A stretch of 21,584 bases of DNA from Hungatella sp. UBA5385 (GTDB lineage: Bacteria; Bacillota; Clostridia; Lachnospirales; Lachnospiraceae). Within the stretch, counting starts at the first letter, position 1; each line of letters starts with the position of its first letter. Location: positions 1,269-22,852 of the forward strand of contig DHOR01000004.1 in NCBI GenBank assembly GCA_002409995.1. The letters run 5' to 3'. The position numbers and the translations under genes were made by a program. This document shows positions 1 through 7,258 of this stretch, in pieces. The notes below the pieces were generated by a model. It had not been told where the DNA came from. It did not search any database and was given only the letters and a program-made list of their open reading frames with translations.

Positions 1-769
1 GTTCCAGCCGTCTTCTCTGAACGGTCATTTTTCTTACCTGCATCTCCTGATTGGCAAGCTGGTTGGCTGCCTTTGTTACTGTTTCCACGATCTCCTTCTC
101 ACTCTGTCCCAGAGTCTTCTGATTGGAAACCTCATAGAGAGAGCCAAAATTATCTCCGCCTTCTCCGTAAACACCTCGTACAGCTGTGCCAAGCCGGCTC
201 ATATCAGTGATCAGGCTGGGGAATTTTCTTCCCAGAGACAGCATTGGCAGATGTACCACAACAGATGCTTTTAATCCGGTTCCCATATTGGTTGGGAAGG
301 AGGTCAAGTATCCGTAACGGTCATCATAGGCATAGCAAAATCTCTGATTGATATAATCATCATAACGATCCGCTCTCTCCCACAGTTCTTCCAGACAAAG
401 TCCTTTAGAAAGCAGCTGAAGGCGGATATGATCGTCTCCGTTTAATATAATGCTTGCATCCTCATCTTTTGATACATATAACCCTGTAGGTTCCTTTCTG
501 GTTACAGTGGCTGAGTTAAGGATTCTCCGTTCCCTCAAAGCAAAACGTTCCAGATCATCCAAATCATCCAGCATGGCAAACCTATAAGTCTTATTCTCTA
601 CTTCATTTAAATCCTTTAAGCCGAATTCAAGGCTGTGGACCAGTTCAGTGCTCTCCTTTTCAGACAAACTGGAAGGAAAGGTATAATTCTCTATGTTTCT
701 TGCAAGACGAATACGGCTGCTGATCACTCCCGGCCGCTTTGTATCAGTCTCTTCAAACCATCTAAGCAT
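1..769 (-). CDS. mcsB: Protein-arginine kinase McsB (ATP:guanido phosphotransferase), 3' end beyond the window
   Basis: Partial: the first 256 codons are present and the C-terminus lies off the left edge. The family phosphorylates arginines on misfolded proteins, marking them for ClpCP degradation, with McsA as activator. Visible family landmarks are SSRIRLARNI (residues 17-26), a DDHIRLQ block (112-118), PTNMGTGLKASVVVHLP (159-175) and YGEGG (201-205), whose Glu203 matches one of the two catalytic glutamates. Two normally conserved spots differ: the NEEDH motif reads NGDDH (110-114), and the active-site Cys of the usual CPTN motif is Phe158 (SFPTN). The start overlaps the mcsA stop by 8 bases and has a GGAGG Shine-Dalgarno inside mcsA, so the two are translationally coupled. 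The allosteric phosphoarginine pocket cannot be judged because that part is missing. Family assignment is firm; full catalytic activity is not assured. Confidence 0.93.
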   Translation of the reverse strand, partial: MLRWFEETDTKRPGVISSRIRLARNIENYTFPSSLSEKESTELVHSLEFGLKDLNEVENKTYRFAMLDDLDDLERFALRERRILNSATVTRKEPTGLYVSKDEDASIILNGDDHIRLQLLSKGLCLEELWERADRYDDYINQRFCYAYDDRYGYLTSFPTNMGTGLKASVVVHLPMLSLGRKFPSLITDMSRLGTAVRGVYGEGGDNFGSLYEVSNQKTLGQSEKEIVETVTKAANQLANQEMQVRKMTVQRRRLE

Positions 770-1376
770 TGGCCTCCGTTCCTTTCTTCATATCGCGTAT
801 CTTGTCACGGCATACGGCTGCAGTCTCATAGTCTTCCAGGCGAAGTGCATCTTTTAACTTTTCTTCCAGAATGAGAAGCTCCTGCTCCTCCTCTGATATG
901 CCTTCCAGCCCTGCTGCGGCGGCTTCAATGCCGGCATGTTCCTTCTCTGCCTCTAAAGAGTCCAGAGAAGGGATCTGCTTATCTGCACAGGCAATCTGCT
1001 GATATTTAGGCTTTTTCCCTGTGTGAACTACATTTCCCTGAAGCTGCTTAATACTATCCTCCATCAATGGTCCAAATATACTGTAACAGTCCTTACAGCC
1101 AAAACGGCTTCCTTTTATAAAGTTATCGTAAGTAGTGTTACAGGTTGGACATACAATCTGATGGAACTTATCAGGTATATGGCTGGTATCTTCAATCCCA
1201 AGCAGCCCTGACAGCAGCTTCCCTAAAGGATAATCTCCGTCAAATAAGGCAGAGTATGGGCCAAAATCCATCTCTTTTGCACACTGAGCACAAAAATGAT
1301 GCTCCGTCTTTACACCATTCATCACTTCTGTATACTGGATATTCGCCTCACGAATTTTACATTTTTCACATAACAT
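762..1376 (-). CDS. mcsA: McsA, zinc-finger activator of the McsB arginine kinase
   Basis: A 204-residue protein with four CxxC pairs (Cys3/6, Cys29/32, Cys76/79, Cys94/97), as in McsA, which would bind two zinc ions, and a C-terminal UVR-type helical motif (about 164-199) as in UvrB/UvrC. McsA activates McsB and helps deliver clients to the Clp machinery in the cytoplasm. It is somewhat longer than Bacillus McsA, mainly from an Ala/Glu-rich linker (about 128-163). The start has GGAGG eight bases upstream. It lies 18 bases after the GntR-type gene and overlaps mcsB by 8 bases, so gntR-mcsA-mcsB reads as one operon. Identification rests on the cysteine pattern, the UVR motif and the mcsB neighbour. 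Confidence 0.93.
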   Translation of the reverse strand: MLCEKCKIREANIQYTEVMNGVKTEHHFCAQCAKEMDFGPYSALFDGDYPLGKLLSGLLGIEDTSHIPDKFHQIVCPTCNTTYDNFIKGSRFGCKDCYSIFGPLMEDSIKQLQGNVVHTGKKPKYQQIACADKQIPSLDSLEAEKEHAGIEAAAAGLEGISEEEQELLILEEKLKDALRLEDYETAAVCRDKIRDMKKGTEANA

Positions 1377-1394
1377 AATGGACCTCCATTTTAG

Positions 1395-1784
1395 TTATTT
1401 TTCTTTATTCTGACCTCTGCAAAATTCCTCAAAGATTTCATCGATCAACTGATGAACTTCTTTGCAGGTAACATTTTTACATATTCCTCTGGCCAGAACA
1501 ACACTTAAATCCTTCCTCATCTCATCAAGAACCTGAATCTTATCCACATCAAGAGACACAACTGCCCCTTTCCTGCGGTCAAGCTTCACAAAACCCTCCT
1601 GTTTCAAAACAGAATACGCTTTATTAACCGTATGCATATTTATCCCTATGTGGTCGGCCATCTGGCGTACGGAAGGCAGAGGGTCTCCTTCCTTTATCGT
1701 TTCCGTGGCGATTCCTATAATAATTTGATTCCGAAGCTGGATGTAAATGGCCTCTTCACTATTAAAGTCAATTTGTAATATCAT
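1395..1784 (-). CDS. GntR-family transcriptional regulator, short YtrA type
   Basis: A 129-residue protein with an N-terminal winged helix-turn-helix (about 10-77) carrying GntR landmarks: IYIQLRNQI, the LPSVRQMADHIGIN recognition region and TVNKAYSVLKQEGFV. There is only a short helical C-terminal tail (about 80-125) with no FCD or UTRA effector domain, which is typical of the YtrA subfamily; these often control ABC transporters next to themselves. It is the first gene of an operon with mcsA and mcsB, the place normally held by the heat-shock repressor CtsR. No ABC transporter is nearby. A palindrome overlaps the -10 of its own promoter, so autoregulation is plausible. The ligand is unknown. 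Confidence 0.9.
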   Translation of the reverse strand: MILQIDFNSEEAIYIQLRNQIIIGIATETIKEGDPLPSVRQMADHIGINMHTVNKAYSVLKQEGFVKLDRRKGAVVSLDVDKIQVLDEMRKDLSVVLARGICKNVTCKEVHQLIDEIFEEFCRGQNKEK

Positions 1785-1810
1785 ATATTCACCATCTTTC
1801 GTTATATCTG

Positions 1811-1822
1811 TTATATATATAA
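1811..1822. promoter_or_regulatory. Candidate GntR operator overlapping the -10
   Basis: A perfect 12-bp palindrome, TTATATATATAA, overlaps the -10 box and the expected transcription start of the operon. AT-rich palindromes are typical of YtrA-type operators, but simple AT repeats are also common in this genome, so the role is inferred. Confidence 0.35.
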
Positions 1823-1847
1823 TAGCACAAGCCCTTTTATATTACAA
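1819..1847 (-). promoter_or_regulatory. Sigma-A promoter of the gntR-mcsA-mcsB operon
   Basis: On the minus strand a -35 TTGTAA (1842-1847) and a -10 TATTAT (1819-1824) are separated by 17 bases, about 35 bases upstream of the GntR start codon. Confidence 0.65.
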
Positions 1848-1879
1848 TACTTTTTCTATCTGGTAATTGAAATTAATGC

Positions 1880-1910
1880 TTGACCTAAAGTTAAGTTTAG
1901 GTGTTACCAT
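1880..1910 (+). promoter_or_regulatory. MerR-type promoter/operator of the alpha/beta hydrolase
   Basis: A -35 TTGACC (1880-1885) and a -10 TACCAT (1905-1910) lie 19 bases apart, the over-long spacer typical of MerR-activated promoters. The spacer holds the inverted repeat ACCTAAA (1883-1889) / TTTAGGT (1896-1902). The layout resembles operators of NmlR/AdhR-type MerR regulators that respond to aldehydes and other electrophiles. No MerR gene is in the window, so any regulator acts in trans. Confidence 0.65.
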
Positions 1911-1956
1911 AGTAATGTATTCAGAAATAAATGTCAAATAGAGAAGGAGATACAAT

Positions 1957-2931
1957 ATGATAAAAGATTTAGATATTACACAGCAGTGGGATAAGGTATT
2001 CGCCAAAAGTGATAAAGTGAATCATCGCAAGGTGACTTTTCCCAATCGTTATGGAATCACTTTAGTTGCTGATTTATACGAACCACAAAGCATTGAAGGG
2101 AAACTTCCTGCAATTGCTGTAAGCGGACCATTTGGAGCTGTTAAAGAGCAATCCTCTGGACTATATGCTCAAACAATGGCGGAAAAAGGATTTTTAACAA
2201 TTGCCTTTGATCCATCATTTACTGGTGAAAGCGGAGGCAATCCTCGTTATGTCGCATCACCTGATATCAATACCGAAGACTTCCAGGCTGCCATAGACTT
2301 TTTATCTGCTGAGGATAATGTGGATTCTGAAAAAATCGGAATTATTGGAATCTGTGGCTGGGGTGGAATGGCTTTAAATGCTGCAGCTATCGACACAAGA
2401 ATCAAGGCTACAGTCACATCTACAATGTATGATATGTCTCGTGTCAATGCGCAAGGATATTTTGATGCAATGGATGAAGATGCCCGATATGAGGTACGAA
2501 AAAATTTAAATGCTCAAAGAATTGAAGATTTTAAAAATGGCGATTATGCAAGAGCTGGGGGAGTTGTAGACCCGCTTCCAGAAGATGCACCTTACTTTGT
2601 AAAAGATTATTATGATTACTATAAAACAAATCGGGGATATCACAAGAGGTCATTAAATTCAAATGATGGTTGGAATATTACCTCATCATTATCATTTATG
2701 AATATGCCGATTTTACAATACAGTAACGAAATTCGCAGTGCTGTCTTGATGGTTCATGGCGATAAAGCACACTCTTGTTATTTCAGCCAGGATGCATTTA
2801 AGAAATTGAAGGGTGACAACAAGGAGCTTATGATCATGCCTGGTGTGTCTCATACAGACTTGTATGATAAGACTGAAATCATACCCTTTGATAAGATAAC
2901 AGAATTCTTTTTCAAGCATTTTAATAACTAA
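1957..2931 (+). CDS. Alpha/beta hydrolase with a cysteine nucleophile (dienelactone-hydrolase-like)
   Basis: A 324-residue cytoplasmic protein with no signal peptide and an alpha/beta-hydrolase fold. The nucleophile elbow is GICGWGG (131-137), placing Cys133 where most esterases have Ser, as in dienelactone hydrolases. The other triad members are likely Asp269 (VHGDKAHS) and His299 (PGVSHTD). An insert at about 160-250 forms a probable lid. A GAAGGAG ribosome site precedes the ATG. It stands alone on the plus strand between two minus-strand operons, with its own MerR-type promoter and a terminator downstream. The substrate is unknown; the promoter suggests induction by reactive carbonyl or electrophilic stress, which is inference. 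Family placement is firm. Confidence 0.85.
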   Translation: MIKDLDITQQWDKVFAKSDKVNHRKVTFPNRYGITLVADLYEPQSIEGKLPAIAVSGPFGAVKEQSSGLYAQTMAEKGFLTIAFDPSFTGESGGNPRYVASPDINTEDFQAAIDFLSAEDNVDSEKIGIIGICGWGGMALNAAAIDTRIKATVTSTMYDMSRVNAQGYFDAMDEDARYEVRKNLNAQRIEDFKNGDYARAGGVVDPLPEDAPYFVKDYYDYYKTNRGYHKRSLNSNDGWNITSSLSFMNMPILQYSNEIRSAVLMVHGDKAHSCYFSQDAFKKLKGDNKELMIMPGVSHTDLYDKTEIIPFDKITEFFFKHFNN

Positions 2932-2947
2932 TCGTCTCATACATGTT

Positions 2948-2979
2948 GAAAAGCAGGACTCTTATGAGCCCTGCTTTTC
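2948..2979. terminator. Bidirectional terminator between convergent genes
   Basis: The inverted repeat GAAAAGCAGG / CCTGCTTTTC, extended by an inner CTC/GAG pair, lies between the hydrolase stop and the stop of the convergent cohesin-domain gene. Its A/T-rich stem ends can act in both directions. Confidence 0.75.
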
Positions 2980-2987
2980 ACATATCA

Positions 2988-4763
2988 TTAATCATCTAAA
3001 TCCATAAATTCAAAATCATCGTCGTCATCAGAATCAGTCTCCCCTGACATAGACTGAGTTTCCTTCGCCAGATGAGAAGCCAGATCATTCTCCATCTCCT
3101 CTAAGCTTGTCTCAACAGTAAAGTCATCATCAAGGTCAGCATTATCCTCAAACTCATCCTCTTCCGCCTTATCCACTTGTCTATAGCCGGTATTTCTTGT
3201 ATTCTCCGTTACAGTTCTTCTGCTATTGTGATCTAAATTGTCAAATTCTTCTCTGCTGTATCTTGTCACTTTTCCAAAGGTTTCCTCATGGTCAAGATCA
3301 TCTTTCCCATCGATAAAGCTTCGGTCTCTGTCAGGTCTCTTCTCTCTCCAGCCGGAATCGGAACCACCGCTTCCCCTTCTCAGAAGAACTATCACTACAA
3401 TTAACAGAATAAGTGCCAGTGCACTGACAGCAATTAAAATGTAAAACTGAATTTGATAATCATGCATTAAATCATTGTGAATATTGGATATCTCTGTATA
3501 CTTCTCATTGCTGATGCCGGAAGCAAAATATCTCTGAATGGTCTTTTCTGACAGATCGTAGCGATAGAAATTCTTATCACCCTCCCAATTCATACCATAG
3601 AGCAGACAATACTCAGGATCACCCTCTGATATGGCTGTCCAGCCTACTACATCAACTTTATCAATCTCAATCTTACGTTCTGCAAAACCTTCAGGCACTG
3701 CTGCACCTTCATCCAAAGGAAGAACAATAATCGCCTTGGAGGTAGCTTCTACCTGTACGAACTTGGTAAATGTATCAGCTCCTTCATTATAGACAAAGAA
3801 GCTTCCGCTGCCATCTGAATCCTGAAGATATAGTAGAGTTAAATCTTTTACAAGACCCACACCCGCCATAACCTCTGTACCTTTATAGGTGTAGCTGCCT
3901 GCTTCGAAGCCTTCCGGCAGACCACTTTCATCAAATGTGGTTGCAATATCGTATTCTACATTATTAACACTTACTTTCAGATCACCGAATTCAGCTCCAA
4001 GAGTCTCTCCATTCTCATCTGTAGGAGCGGTTGCACCGCCTTCTCCCTTGGTAACCTGAATGGTATAATTTTTAACAGTCTGACCATCTTCTGCAGTTAC
4101 CTTTACAATAACCTGAGTGATACCCTCCTGCAGCCCTTTGTCATTCTCCAGAGTGACATTAGCATCTGCATTGGCTGCTACTGCATTGACAATCAGATCT
4201 TCGATGCTGCTGTCAACTTCGGCTGTATAGCTGTCCACCTCTGGTGAAAATTCAGGCGTCAGAACTCCTGGTGATATCTTTAAAGACTTTAAGTCTGCTT
4301 CTTTAGAAGATGAAGCAGGTGAGGTTACCTTAACAGTGGAGCTTCCCTGCTTATCCAGATTAATAATCTGTGAATCTGCATTATATATCTCCTGGGAGGT
4401 AACACTAATCTGAGCACTGCCTGCCTGAAGTGCTTTGAATTTTAAAGTGATGCTGTAATCCTTTTGATCTGCAGTGTCAGAGCCGGCTGTTACCTTAATA
4501 GCGCCTGCTCCTCCGTTAGCATTGGTTCCGCTTATAAACTCCAGAATGTTAGCGTCATAAGCAAGCATCAGCTCAGCTTTGCCCAATGCCTGATCACTTG
4601 TCACTTTCAGATTTACAGTTACTTCATTGCCCACCATGACCGATGGATCTGAAAATGCAACTCTTGTTTCTGCCCAGGATACAATCTGTCCAAAGGGTCC
4701 GGCTGCTGCCATGATACACACGAGCAGCATACCGGTTATCAGTTTTCTCAGTTTCTTATTCAT
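2988..4763 (-). CDS. Membrane-anchored surface protein with cohesin and cadherin-like domains
   Basis: A 591-residue type I membrane protein. In order: signal peptide (about 1-31, cleavage near WAE); cohesin-like beta-sandwich (about 33-147, with VGNEVTVNLKV and AELMLAYDANILEF typical of cohesins); Ser linker; cadherin-like beta-sandwich (about 155-239, ending KNYTIQVTKG); an unrecognised extracellular region (250-430); one membrane span (about 439-461) followed by RRG; and a cytoplasmic tail of about 130 residues (462-591) that is strongly acidic, with DSDDDDDFEFMDLDD at the end. AGGAG precedes the ATG. It follows the glucosaminidase gene by 32 bases, so the two are probably co-transcribed and may work together in wall remodelling. 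No dockerin is visible in the window. Domain calls are from pattern recognition; the function is unknown. Confidence 0.8.
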   Translation of the reverse strand: MNKKLRKLITGMLLVCIMAAAGPFGQIVSWAETRVAFSDPSVMVGNEVTVNLKVTSDQALGKAELMLAYDANILEFISGTNANGGAGAIKVTAGSDTADQKDYSITLKFKALQAGSAQISVTSQEIYNADSQIINLDKQGSSTVKVTSPASSSKEADLKSLKISPGVLTPEFSPEVDSYTAEVDSSIEDLIVNAVAANADANVTLENDKGLQEGITQVIVKVTAEDGQTVKNYTIQVTKGEGGATAPTDENGETLGAEFGDLKVSVNNVEYDIATTFDESGLPEGFEAGSYTYKGTEVMAGVGLVKDLTLLYLQDSDGSGSFFVYNEGADTFTKFVQVEATSKAIIVLPLDEGAAVPEGFAERKIEIDKVDVVGWTAISEGDPEYCLLYGMNWEGDKNFYRYDLSEKTIQRYFASGISNEKYTEISNIHNDLMHDYQIQFYILIAVSALALILLIVVIVLLRRGSGGSDSGWREKRPDRDRSFIDGKDDLDHEETFGKVTRYSREEFDNLDHNSRRTVTENTRNTGYRQVDKAEEDEFEDNADLDDDFTVETSLEEMENDLASHLAKETQSMSGETDSDDDDDFEFMDLDD

Positions 4764-4795
4764 ATAGTCTCCTATTCAGTTCTTCTTAATTGGAA

Positions 4796-7015
4796 CTAAT
4801 TTGGCACAATTGTAACGTTGCTGCCACCAGGCGTTCCTGCGTTTGTCCCTGATCCTGTACCTGTACCTGAGCCTGAGCCTGAACCCGCAGCACCCGGACC
4901 GCCGCTGCTGATACCGCCACTGCTGGCACCGCCGCTGCCGTTACCACCGCTGCTGATACCACTGCCACTGTCCCCTGGACCTGCTGAGGTTCCTCCCGGA
5001 CCAATATTGCTGCCAACATTACTGCCGGTATTAGTTCCTGTATTACCTGGGTTTGCGCCATTGACAGAAGAGGAATAGGTAGGTCCATTTTCCTCACGTA
5101 CCACATGGATAATATATTCTCTCACTGTACCATTCTTGGCAGTAACCTGGATCCTCACGTCATTGGCTCCGCTCTGAAGCTGAATATTTCCCGCTCCCTT
5201 AATAGAAGCTGTGGAATCCAGTGCAGATGCATTGACTGTAACGCTGGAAACTGATGGGTTTACTATTAAATTATACTCCAGTGTGTCCCTATTATACGTT
5301 GGAGTCATTACAAATCCATCAATATACAGCTGAGCCAGCTTATTATTTGGACTGCCATCAGCAGTTGGCTGACTGCAGGCATTATCCGGCATATTGTTAA
5401 ATACAGGGATTTTAAACTCAAGAGCTGTCTGTTTCATCTCATCATTATATGCCTTAGCATAGACTGCACCCTCAGATGCAGCACCCTGTACATTGGTCAT
5501 ATACTGATGTTTATACAGATTTGATCCCTGTACATTGTATTTCTTCAGATAGAAGGTATCCTGTCCTACTTTTACATAATTAGTTCCGTAATACAAGGCT
5601 CCGCCTAAAATAGAACTGTCAGGAGAATTCCATGGACGGTTATAGCTGCCTGACTGGGAGGCCCACCATAAGCCTCTCTCTACAGCGCTCATACTTCCTG
5701 ACTGATATGCCTCTATATTAAAGAAATTGTAATAACCCTCATAGCCTGATACATTACCGGTCACACTTCTTCCTGTTCCATTTGACCCCTGCTCCTGAAT
5801 AATCATGGCTGCAAGCACATAGGGATTTACTCCTGACTGTGTTCCTGCATTCATAATAATCTCTGCATAATTGGTGCTTCCACTGATGGAACCGCTGGTT
5901 CCAGAGGTTCCTGAAGTTCCCGGATCAGAGGAAGGAGGGCCGCTTAAAGATGCACCAGGACCATACTCCATAAGTACCTGTGGATTCTTAGGTGTAATGG
6001 AAGCATGAGGTCCCTCCAGACTTACATTGGAGTTACTTCCTGCTGAAGGTGCATTGCTGTCAATCGTACCAGAACCGGAACCGCTTCCGCCAGGTGCCTC
6101 TGTGCCAGGCACTCCGGAAGAACCGTTGGAATTACCAGAGGATGCCGGACCTGTAACACCAGGACCGTAGTTGGAATCATTATTCCCTGTACCCTGGCTG
6201 CCTGAGCCTGACGGGTTAGAAGTGCCCGGTGCAGAGCTTCCTCCAGGTGCAGAGCCTGATAAAAATGTGCCCTTTACCATAGTCTGCAGCCCTTCTACTG
6301 TATGGCTGTTGCTGTCATAGGAATGAGATAAAAACTGGAATATATTGGTCTCATCCAGAAAATTTCTCGGGTCCATATAATATTTTACAATATCCTTTGA
6401 AGCTGATACCCAGGAGCTTCCGTCATATCCTACCCATGTGCTGGTATCCCAGTTAAATGCACCGTCTTCTATGGATTTCCATGAGGACATGCTGTTTGTA
6501 TGAACCAGATTCTTAGCTACCTTACTTTCTTCATTAACAGCAGTCTCCCAGTCAAGATTGGTCTTCTGTGCACGGAACACCCACTTGGGGTATCTGGCAT
6601 GAAGCTCCCTTAACCTTGTTTTATAGCTTTCCGGAAATCCTTCTGCATTAAGAAATGCTTCAAAATCTGTATCATTAGAATAGGACACAGGAAATTTAAT
6701 ATAGTTTCTAAGTACATATCCGCTCAGCTCCTGACCGCTGGAGTTACGAAAACGAATCTGATACCAGGTAGCTCCATCAGATGCGCTCTTCTCATCAACC
6801 ACTGTCACAGAGGCTCCGTTTGTCAATTTAGTTACGATAGAATAGGTCGTTCCAGGACCGCTTCTTACATTTAGAGAAGAAGCATTAACTGTTGCCGACC
6901 TTTCCGTATAAGCATATGTATTTATGTAAGGTGCGGCTGTTCCGATAAAGGATTCAATCACCAGAATGCTTGCCAGCAGTGCCGCTATCTTTCGAGTCTT
7001 CTTATGTTTTCTCAT
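4796..7015 (-). CDS. Secreted SH3-domain N-acetylglucosaminidase (peptidoglycan hydrolase)
   Basis: The start is set at the second ATG (739 residues), which has GGGAG seven bases upstream; an ATG 11 codons earlier has none. In order: signal peptide (1 to about 36); bacterial SH3 domain (about 39-107, with SSLNVRSGPGTTYSIV); the N-terminal part of a glucosaminidase region (about 118-252); a Gly/Ser/Pro-rich stretch (253-380); the glucosaminidase core (about 381-539, with likely catalytic Glu408 in IIQEQG and GYEGYYNFFNI); a cadherin-like domain (about 554-640); and a Gly/Ser/Thr tail (641-739). It should cleave the glycan strands of peptidoglycan outside the cell. No LPxTG or membrane anchor is seen. 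It is the first gene of an operon with the cohesin-domain protein and has its own strong promoter. Confidence 0.85.
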   Translation of the reverse strand: MRKHKKTRKIAALLASILVIESFIGTAAPYINTYAYTERSATVNASSLNVRSGPGTTYSIVTKLTNGASVTVVDEKSASDGATWYQIRFRNSSGQELSGYVLRNYIKFPVSYSNDTDFEAFLNAEGFPESYKTRLRELHARYPKWVFRAQKTNLDWETAVNEESKVAKNLVHTNSMSSWKSIEDGAFNWDTSTWVGYDGSSWVSASKDIVKYYMDPRNFLDETNIFQFLSHSYDSNSHTVEGLQTMVKGTFLSGSAPGGSSAPGTSNPSGSGSQGTGNNDSNYGPGVTGPASSGNSNGSSGVPGTEAPGGSGSGSGTIDSNAPSAGSNSNVSLEGPHASITPKNPQVLMEYGPGASLSGPPSSDPGTSGTSGTSGSISGSTNYAEIIMNAGTQSGVNPYVLAAMIIQEQGSNGTGRSVTGNVSGYEGYYNFFNIEAYQSGSMSAVERGLWWASQSGSYNRPWNSPDSSILGGALYYGTNYVKVGQDTFYLKKYNVQGSNLYKHQYMTNVQGAASEGAVYAKAYNDEMKQTALEFKIPVFNNMPDNACSQPTADGSPNNKLAQLYIDGFVMTPTYNRDTLEYNLIVNPSVSSVTVNASALDSTASIKGAGNIQLQSGANDVRIQVTAKNGTVREYIIHVVREENGPTYSSSVNGANPGNTGTNTGSNVGSNIGPGGTSAGPGDSGSGISSGGNGSGGASSGGISSGGPGAAGSGSGSGTGTGSGTNAGTPGGSNVTIVPN

Positions 7016-7082
7016 CAGTTTCTCCCAACAGATTCTTATATTTGTCATATTTTCTATATTATGTTAATTTTGCATTTAATTT

Positions 7083-7112
7083 ATTATAATGACAAATACT
7101 GCCATATGTCAA
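7083..7112 (-). promoter_or_regulatory. Strong sigma-A promoter of the glucosaminidase operon
   Basis: Consensus -35 TTGACA (7107-7112) and -10 TATAAT (7083-7088) with an 18-base spacer, on the minus strand about 70 bases upstream of the chosen start codon. Confidence 0.85.
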
Positions 7113-7204
7113 CCAATTCAAACAATGTTCACATAAATGGCAAGAGTTTGTAAGAAATTCTTTCGGGTTTTGGAAATCCAATCCATTTTCCATCAGAATC
7201 AGCT

Positions 7205-7241
7205 CAGAAAAAGGGTGTTACAAAATACTGCAACACCCTTT
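7205..7241 (-). terminator. Rho-independent terminator of the carboxyltransferase operon
   Basis: Read on the minus strand, the stem AAAGGGTGTT / AACACCCTTT (7232-7241 and 7210-7219) is followed by a run of T. It lies 18 bases after the stop of the last gene of the operon. Confidence 0.85.
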
Positions 7242-7258
7242 CGGAAATCATTATTCTT

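Noticed and set aside
1880..1945. Possible CtsR operator between the GntR gene and the hydrolase
   Set aside because: Only isolated TTGACC and GTCAAA half-sites occur, with wrong spacing for the tandem heptad repeat; the dyad fits a MerR site instead.
1957..2931. Recent horizontal transfer of the lone hydrolase gene
   Set aside because: It is slightly more AT-rich and isolated, but there are no repeats, integrase or att-like sites at its borders.
4786..5106. Overlapping open frames in the Gly/Ser-rich part of the glucosaminidase gene, on both strands
   Set aside because: They are low-complexity shadows of the glucosaminidase reading frame with no ribosome site or recognisable domain.
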